DNA of 64,000 nt from Alphaproteobacteria bacterium (GCA_021325375.1 JAJPHG010000042.1:1-64000); one strand, 5' to 3'. Positions 25,309 through 33,915 are shown, numbered from the stretch's first letter. The notes: generated by a model from the sequence alone, not told the origin. A program made the numbers and translations.

Positions 25309-26340
25309 ATGTTCGAGAAAGCTGAAACACAGTCGCGGCGCTTCCGCGATGTCCTTATCGCCGGGATGGCCGTCTGCGCCTTGTGCCTCGGATCGCCGGC
25401 CGGGGCCAAGCCGACGTTCATCTCCTTCGATCCGCCCGGTTCGACACAGACCAACACGACCGGCATCAACGAAGCGGGCACGATCACGGGATACTATGCC
25501 GACGGCACGCAGTATCTGGGCTTCCTGCGCCAGATCGACGGGTCATTCGTCACCTTCGCGCCTCCGGGGTCCGTCTCGACCTACGTCAAGAGCATCAACA
25601 CCGACGGCGCGACGACGGGCTTCTATCTGGATGCCGACTTTCACACGCACAGCTTCATCCGCGCAGCCGACGGCACGATCACCACGTTCGATTGGGATGG
25701 AGATTGGACATCCGCGAACGCCATCAACGACAAAGGCGTGACCACGGGGTATTATTCCGAGTCCACCAACACTTTCGGCTTCATCCGGTCCGCCCGCGGG
25801 AAGATCACATCGTTCAGTCTCGCAGGCGCGCGCGGAGGTCCCACGCCGACTGCGATAAACGCCGGAGGCACGGTCGCGGGAGGCTGGCCCGACAACGGCA
25901 ATGTCGATCATGGCTTCGTGCGGACGGCGGACGGCACCATCACGTCCTTCGATCCCGCGGGTTCGTTTCAGACCGAGGTCGCGGCCATCAACAAGTCGGG
26001 CGCGATCGCCGGATACTTCGAGGACGGCACGGGTGGTCACGGCTATGTCCGGGCGCCCGATGGGACGTTCACGACCATCGACGCTCCCGGGTTCTCCTAC
26101 GCCAACGCATTCGGCATCAACCGCAGGGGCATGGTCACCGGCTACTGCACCGGCGCCGACAGCGTCGGCGTCGGCTTCGTCTATCGCCCCAACGGAAAGG
26201 TCGCGACGTTCCGCATGCGAGGCGCCGGGAACCAGCGGTATCAAGGCACCTACCCTGTCGGGATCAACGACGGCGACATGGTCGCCGGGTACTACATCGA
26301 CGGCGACAACATCATGCACGGCTTCCTGAGGACGCGCTGA
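25309..26340 (+). CDS. Secreted HAF-repeat protein
   Basis: 343 residues. A signal peptide (about residues 1-33, ...MAVCALCLGSPAGA) is followed by about six repeats of 45-50 residues in which GINxxGxxTGYY alternates with GFxRxxDGTxTTFDxPG. This matches the HAF family of probable extracellular repeats, likely a beta-propeller. The ATG has AAAGGAG 11 nt upstream. The gene is followed by a terminator shared with hsp20. A shorter paralogue is at 34964. The function of this family is not known. Confidence 0.8.
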   Translation: MFEKAETQSRRFRDVLIAGMAVCALCLGSPAGAKPTFISFDPPGSTQTNTTGINEAGTITGYYADGTQYLGFLRQIDGSFVTFAPPGSVSTYVKSINTDGATTGFYLDADFHTHSFIRAADGTITTFDWDGDWTSANAINDKGVTTGYYSESTNTFGFIRSARGKITSFSLAGARGGPTPTAINAGGTVAGGWPDNGNVDHGFVRTADGTITSFDPAGSFQTEVAAINKSGAIAGYFEDGTGGHGYVRAPDGTFTTIDAPGFSYANAFGINRRGMVTGYCTGADSVGVGFVYRPNGKVATFRMRGAGNQRYQGTYPVGINDGDMVAGYYIDGDNIMHGFLRTR

Positions 26341-26345
26341 AGCGA

Positions 26346-26379
26346 AAAAAGGCCGGACGGTTTCCCATCCGGCCTTTTT
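26346..26379. terminator. Bidirectional terminator between HAF gene and hsp20
   Basis: AAAAAGGCCGGA (26346-26357) and TCCGGCCTTTTT (26368-26379) form a 12-bp stem with a 10-nt loop. A T-run ends the plus strand and, through the A-run, the minus strand, so it can stop both convergent genes. Confidence 0.85.
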
Positions 26380-26397
26380 CATTCCGTCAGACCGTCG

Positions 26398-26856
26398 TTA
26401 GGCCGCCTTGGCGGAGCCTTCGATGGTCTTGAGCTCCGGCGCCGCGGGCGCGTTGATCGCGATGCGGCGGGGCTTCTTCTCTTCCGGCACGATGCGCTCC
26501 AGGTCGACATGGAGCAGGCCGTTCTCGAGCCGGGCGCCCTTCACCTCGACGTGCTCGGCGAGCTGGAAGCGGCGCTCGAAGGCGCGGCCGGCGATGCCGT
26601 GATGGAGATAGGACTGCTTGTCCGCGTCCTCGCGCTTGCCGGTGACCGACAAGACGCCGTCGCGCACCTCGACGTTCAGATCCTTCTCGCCGAAGCCGGC
26701 GACCGCGACGCTGATGCGGTACTTGGATTCGTCGGTGCGCTCGATGTTGTACGGGGGATAGCCCTGGCTCGTGTCCGCGACCTGATCGAGCATGTCGAAC
26801 ATGCGGTCAAAACCGACGGTCGAGCGGAAGAGCGGGGAGAAGTCGAAACTGCGCAT
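26398..26856 (-). CDS. Small heat-shock protein, Hsp20/alpha-crystallin family
   Basis: 152 residues. AGGAGG lies 7 nt before the ATG at 26856, so the upstream TTG is not used. An N-terminal arm (MRSFDFSPLFRSTVGFDRMFDM, typical of alphaproteobacterial IbpA-like proteins) precedes the alpha-crystallin domain, about residues 40-130. The signature GYPPYNIERTDESKYRISVAV is near residues 35-55. The C-terminal PRRIAINAP carries an R-I-A-I version of the I/V-x-I/V tail motif. It acts as a holdase for unfolding proteins. Preceded by a probable heat-shock promoter and a structured leader. Confidence 0.9.
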   Translation of the reverse strand: MRSFDFSPLFRSTVGFDRMFDMLDQVADTSQGYPPYNIERTDESKYRISVAVAGFGEKDLNVEVRDGVLSVTGKREDADKQSYLHHGIAGRAFERRFQLAEHVEVKGARLENGLLHVDLERIVPEEKKPRRIAINAPAAPELKTIEGSAKAA

Positions 26857-26885
26857 GGTCAAACCTCCTAAAAGCGTTTGGTTGA

Positions 26886-26910
26886 GGCCCTTCCCTGCCG
26901 GGCAAGGGCC
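26886..26910 (-). promoter_or_regulatory. Hairpin in the hsp20 leader
   Basis: On the minus strand GGCCCTT and AAGGGCC enclose a further CCC/GGG pairing, giving a strong hairpin 16 nt upstream of the AGGAGG. A weaker stem, CAAAC/GTTTG, can enclose the AGGAGG itself (26859-26879). The arrangement recalls 5'-leader RNA thermometers of rhizobial small heat-shock genes, but I do not see the ROSE signature pairing, so this stays tentative. Confidence 0.4.
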
Positions 26911-26953
26911 GTTCTCAAGGCCCGGACGCCATCTGGCCGCCCGGACATTCCCT

Positions 26954-26982
26954 AGGTAGGAAGCGGGTTTTGACGTTTCAAG
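26954..26982 (-). promoter_or_regulatory. Probable RpoH (sigma-32) promoter of hsp20
   Basis: On the minus strand CTTGAA (26977-26982) is followed after 16 nt by CCTACCT (26954-26960). The alphaproteobacterial RpoH consensus is about CTTGAA-N15-17-CYTATNT, so all positions fit except one T. It lies about 98 nt upstream of the start codon, giving a leader of roughly 90 nt. Confidence 0.65.
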
Positions 26983-26998
26983 AGGCCCTGCTCCCCCC

Positions 26999-28276
26999 TC
27001 ATTTTTTCAGCTTGAACAGCACGCCATTGTTGTTCGCGCCGCCGAACGACGCCGTGCCGTAGAACGGCCCGTTGGGGTTGACGATGAAGAGGCCGCCCTG
27101 CGGCGATCCGCCGGGCGTCGAGGCATCGCCGAAGGACACAAGCCGCGTGAATACCGTGTGTTTGGCGCCGCTGAGGCGCCAGACCGTGCCCACATTCATG
27201 TCGCCGCCAAAGCCGGCCACGCCGTAGATGAGGCCGATGCTGTCCTGCACCAGGCCTCCGCGCGGATGCGCGCCGTCGACGCAATTCCCGCCATCGACGC
27301 AGAAATCGTGGAGGACGAAGAGCTTCGACTTGGCGCCGTTGGGAACGAGCTTGAAGACGACGCCGAAGCCTTGGCTGCCTCCATCGTCCGTCACGCCGTA
27401 GACGTTGAGATCGATGTCGGTGAGGAGCGGCCCGACCGGATTGTTTCCGTCGGCGCAGCTCGTCTCGGCGCAGAAATTGTGCAGCACGCCATAGGTCCAA
27501 CTGCCGCCGCCCTGTGTCATCTCGAAGAGCACGCCGGAGGAATGCTTGCCGCCCTGCCCCGTCCCGCCGAAGACATTGCCCGCGCCATCGACGACCACGC
27601 CGTATAGCGGCGCCTTGCCGTCGCTGCAGGACGCGTCCTGGCAGAAATCGTGGATCACCTGCTCGGTCCAATTTCCGCCGCCGGGCGTCAGCGCGAAAAC
27701 GACGCCGAGATTGGCCGCGCCGCCCGCGGACGTCGTGCCGTAGAGCGGCACGATGCCGTTATAGGCGGACCCGCCCGACATGCCGGGATAGCCGAGCGTC
27801 ACGTCGTAGGGCGTGGCGCCGTCGGCGCAGTTCGCCTGCGAGCAGAACTTGTAGAGCACCTTGTAGGTCCAGGTGCCGGCGCCCTTGACGAGCTCGAACA
27901 CGACGCCGTCGTCGCCGCTGCCGCCGGCCTTGGTCGTACCGTAGAGATTGCCGCTGGAATCGATGATCAGCCCGGCCTGCGGATCCCTGCCGTCGGCGCA
28001 ATTCTTCTTCGAGCAGAAGCTGTAGAGCCGGGTGAAGCTCTTGTGCCCGCCCGCCAAGGACATCTGGTAGATTGTCCCATCATTGTTGTCGCCGCCCAGC
28101 GGCGTGGTTCCGAACCAATTGTCCGCGCCGTCGGTCACCGGCGGCGACCAGGGCTGGGCTCCGTCGGTGCAGTGCCGCTTGCCGCAGAAATCGTGGACAA
28201 CCGAGTACGTCACTGCTTGCGCGCTGCCGCAGACCGCGAGGCCCAGCGCGAGTGCGAAAAGAAAAACCCTGTTCAT
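26999..28276 (-). CDS. Exported GloVer-repeat protein with paired cysteines (1)
   Basis: 425 residues from the ATG at 28276, with GGGGGATCACG upstream. Signal peptide MNRVFLFALALGLAVCGSAQA. There are seven repeats of about 55-60 residues on the plan H/Y-x-FC-x4-CxDG-xxP, DxxGNLYGTTxxGG, GVVFxL. Six carry the cysteine pair (HDFCGKRHCTDGAQP, YSFCSKKNCADG and so on); the last, LVSFGDASTPGG, has none. The repeat matches the tandem-repeat family named GloVer, in which the two Cys are usually absent. First of three such genes on the minus strand, likely secreted and disulfide-stabilised. Function unknown. Confidence 0.8.
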   Translation of the reverse strand: MNRVFLFALALGLAVCGSAQAVTYSVVHDFCGKRHCTDGAQPWSPPVTDGADNWFGTTPLGGDNNDGTIYQMSLAGGHKSFTRLYSFCSKKNCADGRDPQAGLIIDSSGNLYGTTKAGGSGDDGVVFELVKGAGTWTYKVLYKFCSQANCADGATPYDVTLGYPGMSGGSAYNGIVPLYGTTSAGGAANLGVVFALTPGGGNWTEQVIHDFCQDASCSDGKAPLYGVVVDGAGNVFGGTGQGGKHSSGVLFEMTQGGGSWTYGVLHNFCAETSCADGNNPVGPLLTDIDLNVYGVTDDGGSQGFGVVFKLVPNGAKSKLFVLHDFCVDGGNCVDGAHPRGGLVQDSIGLIYGVAGFGGDMNVGTVWRLSGAKHTVFTRLVSFGDASTPGGSPQGGLFIVNPNGPFYGTASFGGANNNGVLFKLKK

Positions 28277-28290
28277 CGTGATCCCCCGTT

Positions 28291-29565
28291 TCAAGGCGTG
28301 TACTGGAAGGCGGTGCCCTCATTGTTCGGACCGCCGCTGTCCGCGGCGCCGAACAGGGCGCCCGTGGCATCCAGCGTCAGCGAGACCGGCCCCGTGCCGG
28401 TCGTGTCGGTGCCGCCGAAACTCACCAGCGTCGTGAAGCGCGAGAATTTCGGTCCGTCGAGACGGAACAGCGTGCCGCTGTCGTTCGCGCCGCCCGCCTC
28501 CGTCGCGCCGTAGAGATTTCCCGCTCCGTCGAGCGCGAGCGAAGCCAGGCTCACGGACCCGTCGGCGCAGCCGGTCTGCTGGCAGAAGGTGTAGAGGACC
28601 GAGTGATGCGACTTGGCGCCGTTCGGCACGAGCTGGAAGACGACTCCGTTGCTGTTCGTTCCCCCGCTCGTGGTCGTGCCGTAGAGCGTGCCCGTCCCGT
28701 CCAGGATCATCGCGCTCTCCGGCGCCGCGCCGTCCGCGCAACCGGACTGGTCGGCGCAGAAATGGTGCAGCGTCGTGAAGATCCATTTCTTGCCGCTCGG
28801 CGCGAGCTGCCAGAGCGTGCCCTTGGCGTATTTGCCGCCGCCCACCGTGGACCCGAAGAGATTGCCCGAGCCGTCGACCGCGACGCCGCCGACGGACACC
28901 GCGCCATCGGCGCAATTCTTCGCCTGGCAGAAGGAATGGATCACCGTCTCGGTCCACACGCCGTGGAGCGGGGCCAGGCTGAACACGACGCCTTCGCTCG
29001 CCGCGCCGCCGCTGGCCGTCGTGCCGTACAGCGGCGAGGTGCCGTCGTAAGGCACGCCCGACGCGGCGCCGCGATAGGTGAGCGACATATTGATGGGGGC
29101 AAAGCCGTCGGCGCAGCTCTTGGCCGAGCAGAAATCGTAGAGCTTGCGATAGGTCCAGCCCTTGCTGTCCTGCGACAGCTCGAACACGACACCGCCCGAG
29201 TTCTTCCCGCTGTTGCGGGCGATGCCGTAGAGGTTTGCGGAGGTGTCGATGACCAGATTGCCCTGCGGCGCGGCCCCGTCGGGGCAGCTCGACTTGGCGC
29301 AGAAGCTGTAGAGCACGCTCTGCTGCCATTTTCCGCTTGCCAGCGTCATCTGGTAGACCGTGCCGCCGCCGAAGCGTCCGCCGTCGACCGTCGTTCCGAA
29401 ATAATCGCCCTTGCCGTCGCCCACCGGCGCGCCGAACGGCGCCGCGCCGTCCGGGCAGTTCGTCTTCGCGCAGAAGACGTGGATGTCGCGATAGCGGGCG
29501 GCATCGGCGCCGGTCGCCAGGACGAACGCCGCGAAAGCGAGCGCCGAGATGAGAAGCTTGTTCAT
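28291..29565 (-). CDS. Exported GloVer-repeat protein with paired cysteines (2)
   Basis: 424 residues from the ATG at 29565. The longer open frame upstream runs through an unrelated gene and is rejected. Signal peptide MNKLLISALAFAAFVLATGADA. Six repeats of HVFCAKTNCPDGAAP type and a seventh (LVSFGGTDTTGTGP) without Cys. Repeat spacing matches the gene at 26999. It lies 14 nt upstream of that gene's start, so the two are probably co-transcribed. Function unknown. Confidence 0.8.
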   Translation of the reverse strand: MNKLLISALAFAAFVLATGADAARYRDIHVFCAKTNCPDGAAPFGAPVGDGKGDYFGTTVDGGRFGGGTVYQMTLASGKWQQSVLYSFCAKSSCPDGAAPQGNLVIDTSANLYGIARNSGKNSGGVVFELSQDSKGWTYRKLYDFCSAKSCADGFAPINMSLTYRGAASGVPYDGTSPLYGTTASGGAASEGVVFSLAPLHGVWTETVIHSFCQAKNCADGAVSVGGVAVDGSGNLFGSTVGGGKYAKGTLWQLAPSGKKWIFTTLHHFCADQSGCADGAAPESAMILDGTGTLYGTTTSGGTNSNGVVFQLVPNGAKSHHSVLYTFCQQTGCADGSVSLASLALDGAGNLYGATEAGGANDSGTLFRLDGPKFSRFTTLVSFGGTDTTGTGPVSLTLDATGALFGAADSGGPNNEGTAFQYTP

Positions 29566-29594
29566 GGTCGTCTCCATGATTTCGGATTTGGGCT

Positions 29595-30905
29595 TCAGGG
29601 CTTGATCTGGAAGAGCACGCCTTCCTTGTCCTTGCCGCCGCCGGTCGTCACGCCGAAGAGATTGCCGGAGCCGTCGACCGTCACGCTGGAATAGGGCATG
29701 GCGCCGTTCGTCCCTTTGAAGGCGATGATCGTGGTGAGCGTGGTGTGCTTGGTGCCCGAGAGCTGGAACACGGCGCCGTCGCTGAGCGTCTTGTTGCCGC
29801 CGGCGGTGGTCGTCCCGAACAAATTGCCGTGATTGTCGAGCATGAGCCCGGCAGGCCCGGGGTTCTGGCCGTCGAGGCACATACCGACCGTGCAGAAGCT
29901 GTGGAGCGATGCGAACTTGCCGCCTGCGGACACTTCGTACGCGGCGCCCCCGTTGAGCAGGCCGCCGTTGAATGTCGTGCCGTAGACATTGCCGTCGGCA
30001 TCGACCGCGGGCGGCGACAACGGACCGTCGCCGTCGGTGCAGGTGCCGGCGCCGTCCACGTCCTCGCAGAAGGCGTGCAGCAGATTGAACTTCCAACGCG
30101 TGCCGTTGAAGCTCAGCTTGTAGATCGTGCCGCCGTGATCGGCGTTCTGAAACTCGCCGCCGGCCTCCAGCGCGCCGTAGAGATTGCCGGAGCCGTCGAC
30201 CGTCACGCCCGTGTCGGCCAGAGCGCCGTCGTTGCAATTCGCAAGCGAGCAGAAGTCGTAGATGTCCTTGTAGGTCCAGCCTTTGCCCTTGGGCGTGAAC
30301 GAGAAGGCCACGCCGAACTGCCCAACGCTGCTCGCGCCGCCCAGGAACGTCGTGCCGTAGAGCGGCGAGGTGCCGTCATAGGGCGTGCCCGACGACTGCC
30401 CCTGATAGGCGAGCGTCATATATCCCGGCGTCGCGCCGTCGACGCAGTTCGCGGCCGAGCAGAAATCGTGGATATCAGTGAACAGGTATTTCGAACCGTG
30501 CGGAGCGAGCTTGAAGAGCATGCCCTTGGCGTTCGCGCCGCCGCCGGTGGCCGCGCCGTAGAGATTGCCGTTCATGTCGATGACCAGGCCGCCATAGGGC
30601 TGGGCGCCGTCGGCGCAATTGTTCTTGGCGCAGAAGCTGTAGATGCGGGTGACGTCCCAGCGCGTGCCGTCGAAATGCGCCTTGAAGACGGTGCCCTCGT
30701 TCATATCCCCGCCCTGCTGCGTCGTGCCGTAATAGTTGCCGGCGCCGTCGCTCACCAGCGGCGAGGACGGCAGGCCGCCGTCGGTGCAATCGGTCTTGGC
30801 GCAGAAGGAATGCAGCACCGTGATCGTCGCGGCCGCGTGGGCCTGGCCGGCGAAAGCGGCGCCCGCGAGCGCCAGGGCGGCAGTGATGGTCAGCAGCTTG
30901 TTCAT
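29595..30905 (-). CDS. Exported GloVer-repeat protein with paired cysteines (3)
   Basis: 436 residues from the ATG at 30905, with GGGAGGG upstream. Signal peptide MNKLLTITAALALAGAAFAGQAHA. The six Cys-pair repeats include one with a longer gap (HAFCEDVDGAGTCTDG); a final seventh (IIAFKGTNGAMP) has no Cys. 29 nt before the second gene. It is the first gene of the three-gene unit and is divergent from the XRE regulator at 31029, with the 25-bp palindrome between. Function unknown. Confidence 0.8.
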   Translation of the reverse strand: MNKLLTITAALALAGAAFAGQAHAAATITVLHSFCAKTDCTDGGLPSSPLVSDGAGNYYGTTQQGGDMNEGTVFKAHFDGTRWDVTRIYSFCAKNNCADGAQPYGGLVIDMNGNLYGAATGGGANAKGMLFKLAPHGSKYLFTDIHDFCSAANCVDGATPGYMTLAYQGQSSGTPYDGTSPLYGTTFLGGASSVGQFGVAFSFTPKGKGWTYKDIYDFCSLANCNDGALADTGVTVDGSGNLYGALEAGGEFQNADHGGTIYKLSFNGTRWKFNLLHAFCEDVDGAGTCTDGDGPLSPPAVDADGNVYGTTFNGGLLNGGAAYEVSAGGKFASLHSFCTVGMCLDGQNPGPAGLMLDNHGNLFGTTTAGGNKTLSDGAVFQLSGTKHTTLTTIIAFKGTNGAMPYSSVTVDGSGNLFGVTTGGGKDKEGVLFQIKP

Positions 30906-30990
30906 GGGTCCCTCCCAGGGTTCGTTTCCGGGCGGGGCTTTTGGTCTGATCCGCGCCGTGCGCCCAGTTGCATCGGCGGGCGGCGGACTG

Positions 30991-31015
30991 TGCAACGGTG
31001 CATGCAACCGTTGCA
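30991..31015. promoter_or_regulatory. Candidate operator: 25-bp palindrome between the GloVer operon and the XRE gene
   Basis: TGCAACGG (30991-30998) and CCGTTGCA (31008-31015) are perfect 8-bp inverted arms with a 9-nt spacer that itself contains TGCATGCA. It lies 85 nt upstream of the GloVer start and 13 nt upstream of the chosen XRE ATG (31029), and an alternative in-frame ATG at 31002 lies inside it. The position suits autoregulation and control of the divergent operon. Confidence 0.6.
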
Positions 31016-31028
31016 TTTCAGCGCAAAC

Positions 31029-31979
31029 ATGCGATCCTGGCGGCAGAATTTGAGGCGCGGTGGGGACGTGGCGGGCTCGGATTTCGGCGCGAAGCTCAAC
31101 CTGGTGCTGAAGGCCTTTTCGATGAGCCGCGGCCGGCTGGCGGCGGAGCTCAAGGTCGACAAATCCCTGGTCGGGCGCTGGGCGGCGGGCACGGTGACGC
31201 CGTCCGCGCACAATTTCGCGGCGCTCACCGCGCTGGTCGCCAAGCGCCATCCCCGCTTCACCATGCTCGATTGGGAGCTGCCGCTGGTGGCGCTGGCCGA
31301 GCGTCTGGGAGTCGATGCCAGCGTGGCGGTGAAGGACGCGGCCGCGCCGGGGTTCACCGCGATCGATTTCCCAGCGCGCCTCATCGAGACCGCGCGCAAC
31401 GAGACGGCCCGGCGCGGTCACGGCTTCGAAGGCATCTGGAACGCCAAGCGCCTCGCCTTCACGCGGATGGGCGAGTTCGTCCGCGACGTGATCATGATCC
31501 GCAAGCAGGACGGCATCCTGCACATGCGCTGGGGCAACTCGGCCTATGAGTGCCGCGGGCCGCTGCTGCAGCTCGCGGGTCAGCTCCACGGCATCCTCAT
31601 CGACGAGAGCGACGACTCGATCCTGTTCTGCCTTCTCAACGGCGTGAACATGCCGCAGGTCGAGGTGATGGACGGCATCTTCATGGCCATCGCCAAGGAC
31701 GGCCCGCAGACGCCGTGCGGGGCCGCCTGCCTGCTCGAGCGCGAATGCAACCTGGTGGGCGATGTGGCCGAGGACGACCGGCGCTACGAAGAGCTCAAGA
31801 GCGCCGCGTTCCTGTGGGACCGCACGCACATCACGCCGGAGGAATACACCCATCTCGTGCGCGAGATCGGGCCCAAGGCCTATGCGGCGGGCGGCGACCT
31901 CTTCCTGCGCTCGCCCCTGGCGCGCTCCCTGTCGCGCGGCGGCAGGCAGACCGACATGCCGGTGAAGGTGACGGTGTGA
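31029..31979 (+). CDS. XRE-family helix-turn-helix transcriptional regulator
   Basis: 316 residues from the ATG at 31029 (an in-frame ATG at 31002 would add 9 residues but overlap the palindrome). The HTH lies at residues 20-60: FSMSRGRLAAELKVDKSLVG, then RWAAGTVTPSAHNFAALTAL. The C-terminal 220 residues, rich in Arg and Glu with several Cys (CGAACLLERECNLVGD), may be a ligand-sensing domain but match nothing I know. It probably controls the divergent GloVer operon through the palindrome. Followed by a family B repeat. Confidence 0.75.
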   Translation: MRSWRQNLRRGGDVAGSDFGAKLNLVLKAFSMSRGRLAAELKVDKSLVGRWAAGTVTPSAHNFAALTALVAKRHPRFTMLDWELPLVALAERLGVDASVAVKDAAAPGFTAIDFPARLIETARNETARRGHGFEGIWNAKRLAFTRMGEFVRDVIMIRKQDGILHMRWGNSAYECRGPLLQLAGQLHGILIDESDDSILFCLLNGVNMPQVEVMDGIFMAIAKDGPQTPCGAACLLERECNLVGDVAEDDRRYEELKSAAFLWDRTHITPEEYTHLVREIGPKAYAAGGDLFLRSPLARSLSRGGRQTDMPVKVTV

Positions 31980-31986
31980 GAAACCA

Positions 31987-32116
31987 CCCTCCCCTTGAGG
32001 GAGGGTCGACAATTTGCAGAGCGCAGCGAAGCAAATTTCGGGGAGGGGTAATCGTCCTGCTCACCCCTCCCCGAAAAACGCTTCGCATTTTTCGACCCTC
32101 CCTCAAGGGGAGGGTT
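31987..32116. repeat. Family B palindromic element, copy 1
   Basis: CCCTCCCCTTGAGGGAGGG at the left end is matched inverted at the right. Inner arms, TTTCGGGGAGGGG and CCCCTCCCCGAAAAA, form a second stem. Between them lies GCAGAGCGCAGCGAAGCAAA, and a similar motif occurs in the other copies. It sits between the convergent XRE and GumN-like genes. Confidence 0.85.
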
Positions 32117-32120
32117 GTAC

Positions 32121-33065
32121 TCACTCCTCCTCCACGCTCAGCCCTTCCGCCGCGAGCTTGTCGAGCATTCCGTTCTCGCGCAGCAGCTCGCCCAGCGAAA
32201 CAACCATCACCGTCGTCCCAGGTTTCGCCAGCGCGCCGTTCAGCGCGTTCATGGAATCGTTCACCGCGCGCTTGAAGAGATCGGCGAAGCTCGGCACCGC
32301 CTGGATGCAGCTTTCGAAGCGGCGCTCGGAATAGTTGGCCTCGATGCCGGCGAGATCGCCTTTCGCCCAGGCCTGTGCCGCCGGCACGGCATGGGCGCTG
32401 AGCGCGTCGGCGTCGTCGAGCGAGGCCGCAAGGCACATCTCATTCGCGGTCGCGGACATGTTCGGAAGCTGCTTGAGCATCGGGATCGCCTCATACTGCG
32501 CGATCGGCTTCACCGGCACGTTCAGCGAGCGCGCGATGCGCTTGAGGCCCGCTTGCGGCTCGTCATAGACGAGACCGCGCGCCTCGAAGAAGTCGCCCTC
32601 GTAGCGCAGCCCTGCCAGCGGCACGCGCAGGCCCGCATAGCGGTCCGCATCGCGGTGGATCTTCTCGCGCGCCGCCACGAACCGCGCGCGCAAGGACGCC
32701 GGCAATGTCGATTCCATCGGGGTGTCGGACGGCAGATAGACCTTGTCCGAGTTCCAGGCGAGGAACCACAGCCCCTCGACGATGCCGACCGACGCCTGCG
32801 GCGGCAGCAGCAATTGCCGCGCGCCCTTGAGCGCGTCATGGACGGCTGAGCCGTCCCATTCGAGCTTCTCCGGCACCGGCTCGACGATGCCCAGAAGCAC
32901 CACCGTCGCGTCGCCCTTCTTCACCCGCCACATCAGGGGGCCGGAGCGGTGCGCGGTGACCACGACGGTCTCGATGCCCTTGGACCAGTCCGCGACCGGG
33001 GGCGCGTCCGCGGCCGCGAGCAGCGGCACGCAGGACAGCGCCAGGACGAGGCGCCGCCCTACCAC
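32121..33065 (-). CDS. TraB/GumN family protein
   Basis: 314 residues. The GTG start at 33065 overlaps the stop of the upstream membrane-protein gene, giving a 7-nt overlap. A hydrophobic segment RRLVLALSCVPLLAAADA forms a signal sequence or anchor. The body has GPLMWRVKKGDATVVLLGIV at the N-terminus (the family's VxG or LLGTxH region) and YSERRFESCIQAVPSFADLF. The TraB/GumN family is implicated in pheromone inhibition and polysaccharide export, but some members are proposed metalloproteases; the role here is not clear. Confidence 0.75.
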   Translation of the reverse strand: MVGRRLVLALSCVPLLAAADAPPVADWSKGIETVVVTAHRSGPLMWRVKKGDATVVLLGIVEPVPEKLEWDGSAVHDALKGARQLLLPPQASVGIVEGLWFLAWNSDKVYLPSDTPMESTLPASLRARFVAAREKIHRDADRYAGLRVPLAGLRYEGDFFEARGLVYDEPQAGLKRIARSLNVPVKPIAQYEAIPMLKQLPNMSATANEMCLAASLDDADALSAHAVPAAQAWAKGDLAGIEANYSERRFESCIQAVPSFADLFKRAVNDSMNALNGALAKPGTTVMVVSLGELLRENGMLDKLAAEGLSVEEE

Positions 33066-33478
33066 CAGCGCAGATGACTGAAGCCTGCCGCCCACAACAG
33101 CGCCATGATGCCATAGGTGATGAGATCGACTTGCCATGCCGCCAGGTCGAGGCCGGTGACGTTCTTGATCAGCGTCTTCAGCCACGCACCTTCCTCGGCG
33201 TTCTGCACCGAGCGCCAGGTGCCGTAGCGCAGCCAGGACTCGATGTTGTTGAGGATGCAGGAGTTCCTGTTTATCTGCCAATGCGCCGCGACCGCCGGCA
33301 GGAACGCGAGATAGAAATAGAGCGTCGCGTGCACCGGGATCGCCCAACCCGCGACGATGTAGATCATGATCGCGAAATGCAGGTAGAAACAGAAATTGCC
33401 CAGCGCGTCGCGCTTCTCGTCGGGCGAGGGCGCTGCCGTGGCGAGCGCCGGTGTGTCGTCTTCGGGCGCCAGGCTCAT
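33059..33478 (-). CDS. Four-helix membrane protein of unknown function
   Basis: 139 residues with about three to four hydrophobic segments (FCFYLHFAIMIYIVAGWAIP, YFYLAFLPAVAAHW, DLITYGIMALLWAAG). A conserved-looking AAHWQINRNSCILNNIE loop recalls small proteins of the DUF2784 type, but I am not certain. It is coupled to the GumN-like gene. It lies divergent to the SCP2 gene, with the promoters in the 113 nt between. Confidence 0.55.
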   Translation of the reverse strand: MSLAPEDDTPALATAAPSPDEKRDALGNFCFYLHFAIMIYIVAGWAIPVHATLYFYLAFLPAVAAHWQINRNSCILNNIESWLRYGTWRSVQNAEEGAWLKTLIKNVTGLDLAAWQVDLITYGIMALLWAAGFSHLRWW

Positions 33479-33591
33479 GCCTCTCCCCAGTGGCTCCCGC
33501 CCTGTTTAGCAGGATTGTCACATTCCTCCTATGCAGAAGGGGCGGAATTAAGGATATAAGGAGGCAGAACACACGAAGGGAAGGAACCGCC

Positions 33592-33915
33592 ATGGCCTCG
33601 CCGCAAGTGCAAGAGATCATCACCCAGATGGGAACCGCGATCGGCGACAATTCCGGGCTGGGCGGAACGCTCAAATTCGATTTCGGCGAGCCGGGCTCGG
33701 TCCTGATCGACGGCAAGTCGACCCCCAACACGGTGAGCGACGGCGACGGCAAGAACGCCGACTGCACCATCTCGGTCAGCCTCGACACCTTCGAGAAGAT
33801 GGTCAAAGGCGAGCTCGACGGCACCAGCGCCTTCATGCAGGGCAAGCTGCGCGTCGCCGGCGACATGGGCTTGGCGATGAAGCTCAGCCCCATCCTTCAG
33901 AAGGCGCGGGGATAA
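33592..33915 (+). CDS. SCP2 sterol-binding domain protein
   Basis: 107 residues, one SCP2 domain. The hallmark segments are SVLIDGKSTPNTVSDGDG, DCTISVSLDTFEKMVKGELD and AFMQGKLRVAGDMGLAMKL. It is a cytosolic carrier or binding protein for lipids or acyl-CoA. Start chosen at the ATG with AAGGAACC upstream. It lies in the region of the lysophospholipase-like gene, suggesting a link to lipid metabolism, but a family D repeat separates them. Confidence 0.9.
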   Translation: MASPQVQEIITQMGTAIGDNSGLGGTLKFDFGEPGSVLIDGKSTPNTVSDGDGKNADCTISVSLDTFEKMVKGELDGTSAFMQGKLRVAGDMGLAMKLSPILQKARG

